Of a stretch of DNA of 59,398 nt, positions 16,613 to 24,218 are shown in pieces. The position numbers and the translations under genes are program-made. A model generated the notes under the pieces. It worked only from the letters and a program-made list of their open reading frames with translations, had not been told where the DNA came from and did not search any database. Position 1 is the stretch's first letter. Each line of letters starts with the position of its first letter. The stretch is from Chromobacterium vaccinii (GTDB lineage: Bacteria > Pseudomonadota > Gammaproteobacteria > Burkholderiales > Chromobacteriaceae), in contig NZ_JZJL01000029.1 in the NCBI RefSeq assembly GCF_000971335.1, positions 1 to 59,398 of the forward strand. The letters run 5' to 3'.

Positions 16613-17379
16613 GCGGCGGCGAAGCGCTCGCCCAGGCGGCGCATGGTCGCGATCAACTGTTCCTCGGTGTCATCGCCCCGCGCGATCCGTTCCGTCGCCA
16701 GCGTCCCGAGTTGCGTATGCTCGCCCACCTGCACCGCGTGGCGGGCGACGGCGAACATCGGGATATCGTTGCTGTCGTTGCCGAAACACACCATTTCATC
16801 CGCCGCGATGCCGTGGCGGGCCAGCGCGGCCGCCTTGTCCACGCCGGCGGCGGTGATGTCGACGATCTGCTGGTCCGAGTGGTGATGAATGCGGATATCG
16901 GACCGCCGCGCCAGCGCCTGTTGCAATCCGTCGCTGTCCTCGCAGTCGGTGACCAGCAGTTTCGCGGCCCGGCGGATTGCGCCGCGTTCCACGTGGCGGG
17001 CCAGCCGTCCCGGATCGACCAGGCTCATGAAGGGGTGGGCGGGGTCGCCGCTGTAGTGATAATGCCAGTCCAGATCCGCCAGCCAGGATGCGGCATGGCG
17101 TTCGGTCAGTTCAAACAGCTGTTCCAGCGTGTCGTCCGGAATCGGCGAGAGATCCACCAGCGTGCGCCGGCGCCAGGTCATCGCGCCGTTGGAGCCGACG
17201 AAGAGGCCGCCGTGGAAGCGCTCGTCCAGCAAGGGCAGCATGTCGCGGTAAGGGCGGGCGGAGGCGAAGGCTATCCGGTGTCCCTGGTGTTCGAGTTCGG
17301 CCAGCGCGTCCTGAATGGCCGGGCTGATGCTGAAACCGTTGAAGCAGAGGGTGCCGTCTATGTCGAAGATGAAGTGCAT
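16609..17379 (-). CDS. Cof-type HAD-IIB phosphatase
   Basis: A 256-residue HAD hydrolase with motif I FIFDIDGTL at residues 3-11, motif II FASARP at about 38-43, a C2B cap between about 80 and 190, motif III Lys in GVDKAAAL, and motif IV CFGNDSNDIPMF near 206-217. Cof/YbiV-type enzymes remove phosphate from sugar phosphates or related small molecules. It is convergent with the EamA exporter and separated by ~140 bp from the divergent gene at 17517. Substrate not predictable. Confidence 0.88.
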   Translation of the reverse strand: MHFIFDIDGTLCFNGFSISPAIQDALAELEHQGHRIAFASARPYRDMLPLLDERFHGGLFVGSNGAMTWRRRTLVDLSPIPDDTLEQLFELTERHAASWLADLDWHYHYSGDPAHPFMSLVDPGRLARHVERGAIRRAAKLLVTDCEDSDGLQQALARRSDIRIHHHSDQQIVDITAAGVDKAAALARHGIAADEMVCFGNDSNDIPMFAVARHAVQVGEHTQLGTLATERIARGDDTEEQLIATMRRLGERFAAA

Positions 17380-17516
17380 GGTTGCAAGCGGTTTTGTGAA
17401 TAGTGCGCGCTGGCGCGCTGTTTGGTTTCTGGATTGCTGATTTTGTTTAAATTTTGACTAAATATTGCATTGAAATGGCCGATATGAAAAGTGGTTGGAT
17501 ATTCAGGGACAGAATC

Positions 17517-19121
17517 GTGATTGTGAATAATGGCTTGACCATCTCCTTCCGGCCGCAAGCGGCCGCCGTTTTCACCGGCCGGGTCCAGGGCGTCGCGGAC
17601 GAGGGCGGCGGCAGGCCCGACCCGTTGCAGGATCTTAACGGCCGCGTCGTCGGCTCGCCGGAATCGCGCTACGGCTTGAGCACCCGGACGCTGCAACTGC
17701 TGAAGCAATACGATGTGCGCAGCATGTCCGGCCGCGACTTGTACGCGCTGACGGAGATTCTGGCCGCGAATGACGAGATGGACGGCGAGACTGCCGCGGT
17801 GATTCGTTCCGACATCGCGAACAAAGGCTGGAGGGGCTCCGGCGAGGTCAACGCGCTGGATATTTTCTCCAAGCGGCGCGATGACGAGGTGGCCGGCGTC
17901 AAGTCGGGAGAGGTGTCGCTGCGTTTTGCCGATTATGCGATCAAGGGATACGAGAGGGCGCAGCAAACGCTGGAGAAGCTGGCGGCGCTGCACGACGCCC
18001 TGCAGAGCGAGGACGACGTGCAGTCCGCCACCGAGAGCGGCATGTCGCAGGCGAAGGATCTGCTGAATCTGGAACGCTGGGCGCGATCGGCCGAGAAGGC
18101 CGAGGCCAACGGTCAAGCGCTGGTTTTAGACCAGGAAACCGCAGAATCGATAGGCCGGGTCATGCAACGTGCAGGCATGGAGCTGCCTTCGCCAGCTTCC
18201 GATTTGGAAGATGGCGCTTGGGCTCGCCAAGCGTTGCAGGCGTATCGGACGTGGCAGTTCCGGCATCCGGGCGACAAGCTCGGCATCGATCTGAAGCCGG
18301 CGGACGAGACGGACAAGCAGGTTTTCAAGGCGCCGGCCACGCCGTCGACGGAAGTGGCGGGCGAGCAGTTGCCGCAGCAAGCGCCTGTCAGCCCGGCGAA
18401 ACAGGCGGCCGAAGCGCTGGCGGGGCTGCAGGCGCAGGCGCAGTACGGCATGAGCCTGTCGATGCTGCAGTTGATCAAGGGAACCGACATCGCAAGCTTG
18501 TCGGTGGAGCAGGTCAAGCAATATAGCCAATTGCTGCGGGCTGGCGGCGTGTTGTCCGAGGATGACGCGGAATCGTTGTTGCCGCTGACCCAACGCGGGA
18601 TGGTGGATCCGATGGTCTACTACAAGCGCGATCTGAGCTGGTTGGCCGACATGAAGGCGAAGGGTCTTACCCCGCAATACTCGGCCATAGGCGGCATGGC
18701 CAACCTGTCCAGCGTGGAGGGACGGATGCGGAACGATCAGCAAGGGCAGGGCGTGCTGGAGCGTTTGCAGGCGTTGCACCAGGCGCTGCAGGGCGACGAC
18801 AGGGTGAAGGCGGCCGCGACCGACAGCCTGGGTCAGGCCGGCGACCAGGCCGCATTCGAGAGATGGGCCCGTGTCGAGCAGCAAGGCGCGCGCAACGCGG
18901 AGGCGGCGGAACCGGAGTTCCACAGCCAGAAGGACGTGGACGGCATCTTCCGCATCCTGCATCGCCTGGGGGTGGAGCTGACGCCGATGCAGGGCGACAG
19001 CAGCGCCAGCCAGCGGCTGGGGCAGGCGTGGAAGGATTACCAGAACTGGCGGGGCAGCCACCCCGGCGAGGGGTCTGCCGTTGGGCGGGCTCCCGCGCGC
19101 GGCATCGACGCGTACGCCTGA
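17517..19121 (+). CDS. Unknown protein with two ~200-residue repeated modules
   Basis: About 534 residues, family not recognised. The same helical module occurs twice: about residues 52-252 and 309-518. Matching landmarks are YGLSTRTLQLLK / YGMSLSMLQLIK, TLEKLAALHDALQSEDDVQSA / VLERLQALHQALQGDDRVKAA, NLERWARSAEKA / AFERWARVEQQG, IGRVMQRAGMELP / IFRILHRLGVELT and YRTWQFRHPGD / YQNWRGSHPGE. A Pro/Ala-rich linker joins them. There is no signal peptide or membrane helix. I prefer the GTG at 17517, because AGGGA stands 7 bp upstream; longer starts at 17454, 17475 and 17484 lack ribosome sites. Soluble, multi-module and unlinked to metabolism, it could be a secreted effector or scaffold, but this is conjecture. 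Confidence 0.82.
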   Translation: MIVNNGLTISFRPQAAAVFTGRVQGVADEGGGRPDPLQDLNGRVVGSPESRYGLSTRTLQLLKQYDVRSMSGRDLYALTEILAANDEMDGETAAVIRSDIANKGWRGSGEVNALDIFSKRRDDEVAGVKSGEVSLRFADYAIKGYERAQQTLEKLAALHDALQSEDDVQSATESGMSQAKDLLNLERWARSAEKAEANGQALVLDQETAESIGRVMQRAGMELPSPASDLEDGAWARQALQAYRTWQFRHPGDKLGIDLKPADETDKQVFKAPATPSTEVAGEQLPQQAPVSPAKQAAEALAGLQAQAQYGMSLSMLQLIKGTDIASLSVEQVKQYSQLLRAGGVLSEDDAESLLPLTQRGMVDPMVYYKRDLSWLADMKAKGLTPQYSAIGGMANLSSVEGRMRNDQQGQGVLERLQALHQALQGDDRVKAAATDSLGQAGDQAAFERWARVEQQGARNAEAAEPEFHSQKDVDGIFRILHRLGVELTPMQGDSSASQRLGQAWKDYQNWRGSHPGEGSAVGRAPARGIDAYA

Positions 19122-19134
19122 TTTCTTGGCTCGG

Positions 19135-19562
19135 TTAGGCCTGCGGCAAGGTGGCCAGCAGCAATTGTGGCCTGACGCGCTGGGGTTGGCCGTCTATCGG
19201 CGCGGCGACATCGGCCAGCAGGCGGGCGCCGCGGGACAGGTAAAAACCCAGCGAGTTGGGATCGGCGCTATCGCGATATCGGTCTGGCCGGCAGCGCGGG
19301 CGATGTCCAGCGCGTGCACCAGCAACGCCTTGCCCAGGCCGAGGCCCATGCATTCCGGCAGCACCGACAGCGATTCCAGGCGCCATGGCGCGGCGTGCGG
19401 GTTCAGCTGGACGAAGCCCACGACTCTGCCGCTCATTTCCGCGACGAAAGTGGGATGGCTCGCCAGGGTGTCGGCTGGTGTCGTCAAGTCGTCGCGCCAG
19501 GCTTCCAGTTGGCGCGCAGTGTAGGCCCAGTGGGCTTTGGATTTGAACGCCACTCGGTTCAT
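19135..19562 (-). pseudogene. GNAT acetyltransferase gene broken by one frameshift
   Basis: From 19562 the frame encodes a typical GNAT start (MNRVAFKSKAHWAYTARQLE, FVAEMSGRVVGFVQL) and the acetyl-CoA loop region VLPECMGLGLGKALLVHAL. After GQTDIAI the sequence turns to nonsense, while the next frame supplies the expected C-terminal part: ADPNSLGFYLSRGARLL and then PIDGQPQRVRPQLLLATLP, ending at 19135. The switch lies near 19265-19285. Either one base was lost or gained, or the assembly has an error. The intact protein would be ~142 residues and would acetylate a small molecule or protein N terminus. Confidence 0.8.
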
Positions 19563-19593
19563 CCGCGCCAGGTCGGCGGGAAAAGGCCTATTG

Positions 19594-20055
19594 TCAGTCG
19601 ATTCTCATCTCGCGCGCCAGTTCGGCCAGGCAAGCCGTCTGCCATGCAAACTCAGGCTGGAACGACTCCGGCTCCATCGCCGCGCCGTAGCCGCCCTGGC
19701 CGTAGACGGCGGCGTAGGCCGCGTATTCGGCCGCTTGCCGCGCCTGGCCGGCCAGGGCCCGGGCAGCCGCGTAGCTGGCCGAGACCGCCGCATGGCCGCA
19801 GCCGTCCAGCGAGAGGGAGCCGGGATGGGCGCCGGCCAGCGCCGCCGCGCGGGCGGCAAGCGCGTTCAGGGCGTCGCGGCTCATCTCGCCCCTCAGGTAG
19901 CTTTCCAGGCCGTCCAGGCAGGCGCGCACGTCTTCGTTTTCCAGCAGATGGGCGACGCGCCGCGCGCAGGCGAGGCCGAAGCGCAGGCGCAGGGTTTCCC
20001 GCTCAGGCGAATCCATCTTGAGGTCGGCGGCGAGGCGGTCTAGTTTGTCGCGCAT
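19594..20055 (-). CDS. Imm5-like all-helical protein
   Basis: A 153-residue, alanine-rich, all-helical cytosolic protein. LACARRVAHLLENEDVRACLDGLESYLRGEMS followed by repeated Ala/His-rich helices (GCGHAAVSASYAAARALA, AEYAAYAAVYG) resembles the Imm5 group of predicted polymorphic-toxin immunity proteins, in which a 'CAxRVLxLFE' helix is followed by 'AIEAAxxWxRGE'. No toxin with a recognisable delivery domain adjoins it; the nearest candidates are the unknown duplicated-module protein at 17517 and the broken GNAT gene. A general helical-repeat protein is the alternative. Confidence 0.68.
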   Translation of the reverse strand: MRDKLDRLAADLKMDSPERETLRLRFGLACARRVAHLLENEDVRACLDGLESYLRGEMSRDALNALAARAAALAGAHPGSLSLDGCGHAAVSASYAAARALAGQARQAAEYAAYAAVYGQGGYGAAMEPESFQPEFAWQTACLAELAREMRID

Positions 20056-20083
20056 CGGAAAGCCGGAAGGGAGATTGGCGGGC

Positions 20084-21451
20084 TCAGGTCAGGCAGATGA
20101 CATCGCTTTCCAGCGCGTCCTCTTCCCGCAGCACGGCTTCCAGCGCCTCGAAGCAGGACGGGTCCAGCGCGCTGCCCAGGTTTTCGCGCATGATGGCCAG
20201 CGTCTTCGGCACCGGATTCTCTGGATGGTAGGGGCGGGCGGCATGGATGGCGTCGAAGATGTCGGCGGTGGTGATGACGCGGGTTTCCAGCGCGATCTCG
20301 CTGGCCGCGATGCCGCGCGGATAGCCTTTGCCGTCCAGCCGCTCATGGTGGGCGCCGGCGACCTTGGCCAGCTCGGCGAACGATTCGATGCGGCCGAGTA
20401 TGGTCTCGGTGTGGCCTGCGTGCAGTTTCACCGCCTCCCACTCTTCCGGCGTCAGCTTGCCGGGCTTGTCCAGTATGGTGTTGCTGACGCCCAGCTTGCC
20501 CACATCGTGCAGCAAGGCGCCGCGCTTGAGCCAGCGCCGCCGCTGCGGACTCAGGCCCAGCTCCTCGCCGATGCGGTCGGCGTAATGGCCGACGCGCAGG
20601 CTGTGGCCGGCGGTGAACGGGCTCTTGGAGTCCACTACCTGGCCGAAGCCCTCGGCGATCTCGTCCATGTAGTCGTCGTCCAGCGGCACCGTGCATTGGG
20701 CCGGCTCCAGCTCCAGCACTGCGCGTTCGATGTCGTCGGATTCCAGCCGCTGCCAGAACGCCGTGTCGCGGCCGGCGCCGCGGAAGGCGGCCACCAGCTC
20801 CGGATCGAACCAGCCGCCGCCGCGGCGCACCGCCTCGTCCAGCGCCGCGTGGCGGCCGTGGGTGACGTGGAACACGTCTATCACCTGGGCCAGCAGCGCG
20901 ATGCGGGCGTTCAGCGGGATGGCGTCGCGCTGCAGGCCCAGCGGGCGGCCGGAGCCGTCCCAATGCTCGTCCAGGTACTGGATGCCGTTGGCCACGTTTT
21001 CGTTGAAGCGCAGCTGGCGGGCGATGTCTGCGCCGCGGTGGCAGCGGGTGTTGATCAGCTCGTCCGCCATTTCCTTGCCGCGGCGCAGCACGTTGACGAT
21101 GGCGGCCGCGCGCTCGCGCCAGCCGGCGGCGTGGGTGCCGGTATTGCTGAACACGAAGCCCAGCATCTGCGGCAGGCTGACGCCCACCTGCTTGAAGTCC
21201 TGCTTGAAGCTGCGGTCGTCGGTCAGGTACAGCTCGCAGATGCGGGCGGCGTTGCTGCTGCAGCCCAGGTCTTTCAGCAGGATGGCGTAGTAGAGGTCCC
21301 ACAGCTCCTGCGGGGCCAGGCCCAGCGCGCGGCCGATATGCATGCCTATCCAGCAGCTGCGGACGCAGTGGCCCTCGGGCTGGCCTTCGGTGATGTCCAG
21401 CGCGTAGCTGAGCGAGCTGATCAGTTGCGACAGCTTGAGGGTGGCGGCCAT
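20084..21451 (-). CDS. Tandem HD-GYP domain protein (c-di-GMP phosphodiesterase candidate)
   Basis: A 455-residue cytosolic protein with two HD-type halves. The N-terminal half (about residues 1-240) is degenerate: where HD is expected it reads LLKDLG, though HCVRSCWIGMHIG and DEHWDGSGRPLG keep the outline. The C-terminal half (about 275-430) is a good HD-GYP domain with AGHSLRVGHYA, LLHDVGKLG, LHAGHT, HHERLDGKGYPRG and TTADIFDAI, so metal-binding and GYP residues are present. It probably hydrolyses cyclic-di-GMP to GMP. AGGGAA stands 7 bp before the ATG. No receiver or PAS domain is present, so the degenerate half may be the regulatory part. The Imm5-like gene lies 28 bp downstream. Confidence 0.88.
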   Translation of the reverse strand: MAATLKLSQLISSLSYALDITEGQPEGHCVRSCWIGMHIGRALGLAPQELWDLYYAILLKDLGCSSNAARICELYLTDDRSFKQDFKQVGVSLPQMLGFVFSNTGTHAAGWRERAAAIVNVLRRGKEMADELINTRCHRGADIARQLRFNENVANGIQYLDEHWDGSGRPLGLQRDAIPLNARIALLAQVIDVFHVTHGRHAALDEAVRRGGGWFDPELVAAFRGAGRDTAFWQRLESDDIERAVLELEPAQCTVPLDDDYMDEIAEGFGQVVDSKSPFTAGHSLRVGHYADRIGEELGLSPQRRRWLKRGALLHDVGKLGVSNTILDKPGKLTPEEWEAVKLHAGHTETILGRIESFAELAKVAGAHHERLDGKGYPRGIAASEIALETRVITTADIFDAIHAARPYHPENPVPKTLAIMRENLGSALDPSCFEALEAVLREEDALESDVICLT

Positions 21452-21641
21452 GGACGGTTCCCTTGTCGGCGGGCATTGTCTTGTTTATGCGCGGCGGATC
21501 GGATTTTCGCAATGATGGTTTACGTAGGGAATGTCGCCCGCGCGCGGCGCTGGACAGCCTGGCCAGGCCATTCGAGAATGCTTCTGCCATATCCTGCAGT
21601 GCGTCCCCTGTCATGCCATTCGTTTCCAGGAGCTTGCGTCG

Positions 21642-22148
21642 ATGAATGCCTCCTTCACCCTCAATCCCCTGACTGCCGCCGATTTCGAAACCGTCGCCGC
21701 GCTGGGCGCCGCCATCTGGCGCAAGCACTTCATCGGCATGATCAGCCGAGAGCAGATCGACTACATGGTGTCCGGCCGCTACACGCCGGAAAAGCTCAGC
21801 CACTATCTGGACGCGCCGGATCGCTGGTTCCGCCTGCTGCGGGTGGAGGGGCGGCCGGTAGGCTATTGCAGCTACGCGATGGCCGAGCTTCCCGGCGAGA
21901 TGAAGCTGGAGCAGTTGTATCTATTGGAAGAGATGCGGGGAAGAGGGCTGGGCGGCAAGATGATGGATGAAGCGGAGGCCGCCGCCCGCGCGATGGGCTG
22001 CGCCACGCTGATGCTGACCGTCAACCGCCACAACGCCGAGGCCATCGCCGTGTACGAAAAACGCGGTTTTCGCGTGCGGGGGGAGGTGGCGGCCGATATC
22101 GGCAATGGTTTTGTGATGGATGATTATGTGATGGCGAAAAACGTGTAA
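21642..22148 (+). CDS. GNAT family N-acetyltransferase
   Basis: A 168-residue GNAT enzyme. Strand 4 and the acetyl-CoA P-loop are clear (LEQLYLLEEMRGRGLGGKMM, RGRGLG at about residues 103-108), as is the C-terminal motif TVNRHNAEAIAVYEKRGFRVRGE. The N-terminal IWRKHFIGMISREQIDYMVS matches a common subgroup (family 'FxxTYxxxxxxEQIDYML') often of polyamine or small-amine type. AGGAG lies 9 bp before the ATG at 21642; the longer frame from 21531 has no family sequence. Single gene, substrate unknown. Confidence 0.88.
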   Translation: MNASFTLNPLTAADFETVAALGAAIWRKHFIGMISREQIDYMVSGRYTPEKLSHYLDAPDRWFRLLRVEGRPVGYCSYAMAELPGEMKLEQLYLLEEMRGRGLGGKMMDEAEAAARAMGCATLMLTVNRHNAEAIAVYEKRGFRVRGEVAADIGNGFVMDDYVMAKNV

Positions 22149-22165
22149 GGGGAAATTGATATTTT

Positions 22166-22390
22166 TTATTTTTTGGATCTGGTTGGTTTCCCTTCCTGTT
22201 CCATGATCTCCGAGAAGCGCCTCCAAGTCATTTGCTTTTTATTGATCGAATTCCCAGAGGGCAGCCATTCCATATTTCCTTTGCTGATCAGCAACGTTCC
22301 CAGTTTGGCACCATCAAGTTTTATCTCAAATTCTACGTCTTTGTGTAGGATGATTTTTTCGCTAAGGTTGAGGGTGACTTCATGAGCCAT
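22166..22390 (-). CDS. Conserved small hypothetical protein
   Basis: A 74-residue basic protein with a strand-rich first half (VTLNLSEKIILHKDVEFEIKLDGAKLGTLLISKGNMEW) and a helical end (KKQMTWRRFSEIMEQEG). The 'LGTLLISKGxxEWLPSGNxxNK' pattern resembles a small widespread family of unknown function that I recall but cannot name. GAGGAG lies 8 bp before the ATG at 22390, which is preferred to the GTG at 22399. The gene is AT-richer than its neighbours, suggesting recent arrival. It is convergent with the GNAT gene, 17 bp away. Confidence 0.75.
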   Translation of the reverse strand: MAHEVTLNLSEKIILHKDVEFEIKLDGAKLGTLLISKGNMEWLPSGNSINKKQMTWRRFSEIMEQEGKPTRSKK

Positions 22391-22446
22391 AATTTCCACT
22401 CCTCTCTTACTTGGGGCTGATCGGTTGCTTACTGCTGGTTATAGTA

Positions 22447-22474
22447 AAAGAGCAAGCATAAATGCTTGCTCTTT
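22447..22474. terminator. Bidirectional terminator after selO
   Basis: AAAGAGCAAGCAT and ATGCTTGCTCTTT form a perfect 13-bp stem with a 2-nt core. On the minus strand it is followed by TTTT-like sequence 24 bp past the selO stop. It separates selO from the small gene at 22166-22390. Confidence 0.75.
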
Positions 22475-22497
22475 ATAGGTATGCGGCGAGTTCTTTA

Positions 22498-23973
22498 TTA
22501 TGTCCCGCAAAACGTCCTATACCCCTCGACCAGCTCCGGTTCCGCCGGCAGCGCGTAGCGTTCCAGGCTCTCGCGCTCGGCGAAGGGGTGGCGCAGCGCT
22601 TCCAATAGTATCAGCGCAGGCTTCATGTCGCCGCGTTCGCTGGCGGCGTCCAATGCTTCTTCCACCAGATGGTTGCGCGGAATGTAGAGCGGGCTTTCGC
22701 GGCGCATCGCGGCGGCGATGTCGGGCGGGCGGCGCGTGCGCGGCACGTGGCGGGCGTGCCATTGCTTGAGCCACGGCGCCAGCGCGTCCGGCGATGGGAA
22801 CAGGGACGTCAGCCGTTCGGGCTTGCCCTCCGCCTCGTCGGCCAGATAGCGCCAGGCCAGGGTGTGGTCGACGCCGTGGGCGGCCAGCAGCACCAGCCAG
22901 TCGTCGGCAAGCGCCTGATCGCCGTCGCGCTCGCCCTCCAGGCCCAGCTTGCTGCGCGCCTGCTCCAGCCAGCGGCGCTGGTACTGCTCCTCGAAGCCTT
23001 CGACGATTTCGGTCGCGGCCGGCACGGCGGCGGCCGGGTCTTCCGGCGAGATCAACGGCAGCAGGGTTTCGGCGAAGCGGGCCAAGTTCCATTGGGCGAT
23101 GGCCGGTTGGTTGCCGTAGGAATAGCGGCCCTGGTGGTCTATCGAGCTGAACACGGTGCCGGGGTAGTGGGCGTCCATGAAGGCGCAGGGGCCATAGTCT
23201 ATGGTTTCGCCGGACAACGCCATATTGTCGGTGTTCATCACGCCATGGATGAAGCCGGCGTGCATCCAGCGGGCGATCAGCGCCGCCTGGCGCTCCGCCA
23301 CGGCGGCCAGCAGCGCCAGGTGGCGGCTGTCCTGTCCTGCCAGCTCCGGATAGTGGCGGGCGATGGTGTAGTCGGCCAGTTTGTTCAGCATGCCGGTTTC
23401 GCCGCGGATGGCGAAGTACTGGAAGGTGCCGACGCGCAGATGGCTGGCCGCGACGCGGGCCAGCACCGCGCCGGGCAGCGGCCGTTCGCGGTAGACCGGC
23501 TCGCCGGTGGCCGTTACCGCCAGCGCGCGGGTGGTGGGGATGCCCAGCGCCTGCATCGCCTCGCCGACGATCAACTCCCTCAGCATCGGCCCGACGGCGG
23601 CTTTGCCGTCGCCGCGGCGCGAGAACGGCGTCTGGCCGCTGCCCTTCAGTGCGATGTCGCGCCGTTGGCCGTTGCGGTCCGTCACTTCGCCCAAGAGCAG
23701 CGCGCGCCCGTCGCCCAGCGACGGCGACAGGCCGCCGAACTGGTGGCCGGCGTAGGCCTGGGCGATCGGTTGCGCGCCTTCGGGGATGTCCGCGCCGGAG
23801 AACAGCCGCGCCAGTTCGGCTTCGCTGGCTTGTTCGGTCTCCAGGCCCAGCTCGTCTGCCAGCTCTGCGTTCCAGTACAGCAGCTCCGGCGCCGGCGGCG
23901 TTTCCGGCCGCACCGGCGCCCAGGCGTTGGGCAGGTCGCGGGCGTAACTGTGGTCGAAAGGAATATGGATCAT
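22498..23973 (-). CDS. selO: SelO family protein AMPylase (YdiU)
   Basis: A 491-residue pseudokinase-fold enzyme that transfers AMP from ATP to protein Ser/Thr/Tyr. Characteristic blocks appear in order: AQAYAGHQFGG, SLGDGRALLLGEV, DIALKGSGQTPFSRRGDGKA, LRELIVGEAMQALGIPTTRAL and HGVMNTDNMALSGETIDYGP, the last giving the catalytic Asn and Asp. The C terminus YRTFCGT keeps the conserved Cys found in many bacterial members, likely redox-sensitive. Length matches the family (E. coli about 480). Substrates here are unknown, though redox-homeostasis proteins are the precedent. Single-gene unit with its own terminator. Confidence 0.95.
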   Translation of the reverse strand: MIHIPFDHSYARDLPNAWAPVRPETPPAPELLYWNAELADELGLETEQASEAELARLFSGADIPEGAQPIAQAYAGHQFGGLSPSLGDGRALLLGEVTDRNGQRRDIALKGSGQTPFSRRGDGKAAVGPMLRELIVGEAMQALGIPTTRALAVTATGEPVYRERPLPGAVLARVAASHLRVGTFQYFAIRGETGMLNKLADYTIARHYPELAGQDSRHLALLAAVAERQAALIARWMHAGFIHGVMNTDNMALSGETIDYGPCAFMDAHYPGTVFSSIDHQGRYSYGNQPAIAQWNLARFAETLLPLISPEDPAAAVPAATEIVEGFEEQYQRRWLEQARSKLGLEGERDGDQALADDWLVLLAAHGVDHTLAWRYLADEAEGKPERLTSLFPSPDALAPWLKQWHARHVPRTRRPPDIAAAMRRESPLYIPRNHLVEEALDAASERGDMKPALILLEALRHPFAERESLERYALPAEPELVEGYRTFCGT

Positions 23974-24175
23974 GGCAGGTGTGATCTTGGATGAGTCGGT
24001 TTGGATGCTAACTGAAAAGCTCTACAAGACATAACGCTGCTGGGCTATGCGATTAATCTTGATGGATCGTCAGTATGCCTCATCGCGAACGATTTTCGCG
24101 CTTTGGCACGGGTTTTTCAATTGTTGAATTGGCATGAGTATGGCATTGAATTTGTGAATTAAGTGTTAATTTATG

Positions 24176-24204
24176 TTGCAATGATAATGTGAATATTGTA
24201 TACA
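24176..24204 (+). promoter_or_regulatory. Predicted sigma-70 promoter of the type I secretion operon
   Basis: TTGCAA and TATACA are separated by exactly 17 bp, upstream of the TolC-like gene in a strongly AT-rich 245-bp spacer (23974-24218). The predicted transcription start would fall close to the ATG at 24219, giving a very short leader with no clear ribosome site; the true start or promoter may therefore differ. Confidence 0.45.
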
Positions 24205-24218
24205 TAGAATATTTGCAT

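Noticed and set aside
20018-21970. 650-codon plus-strand frame across the HD-GYP gene
   Set aside because: Antisense of the HD-GYP gene running into a wrong frame of the GNAT gene; no coherent domain.
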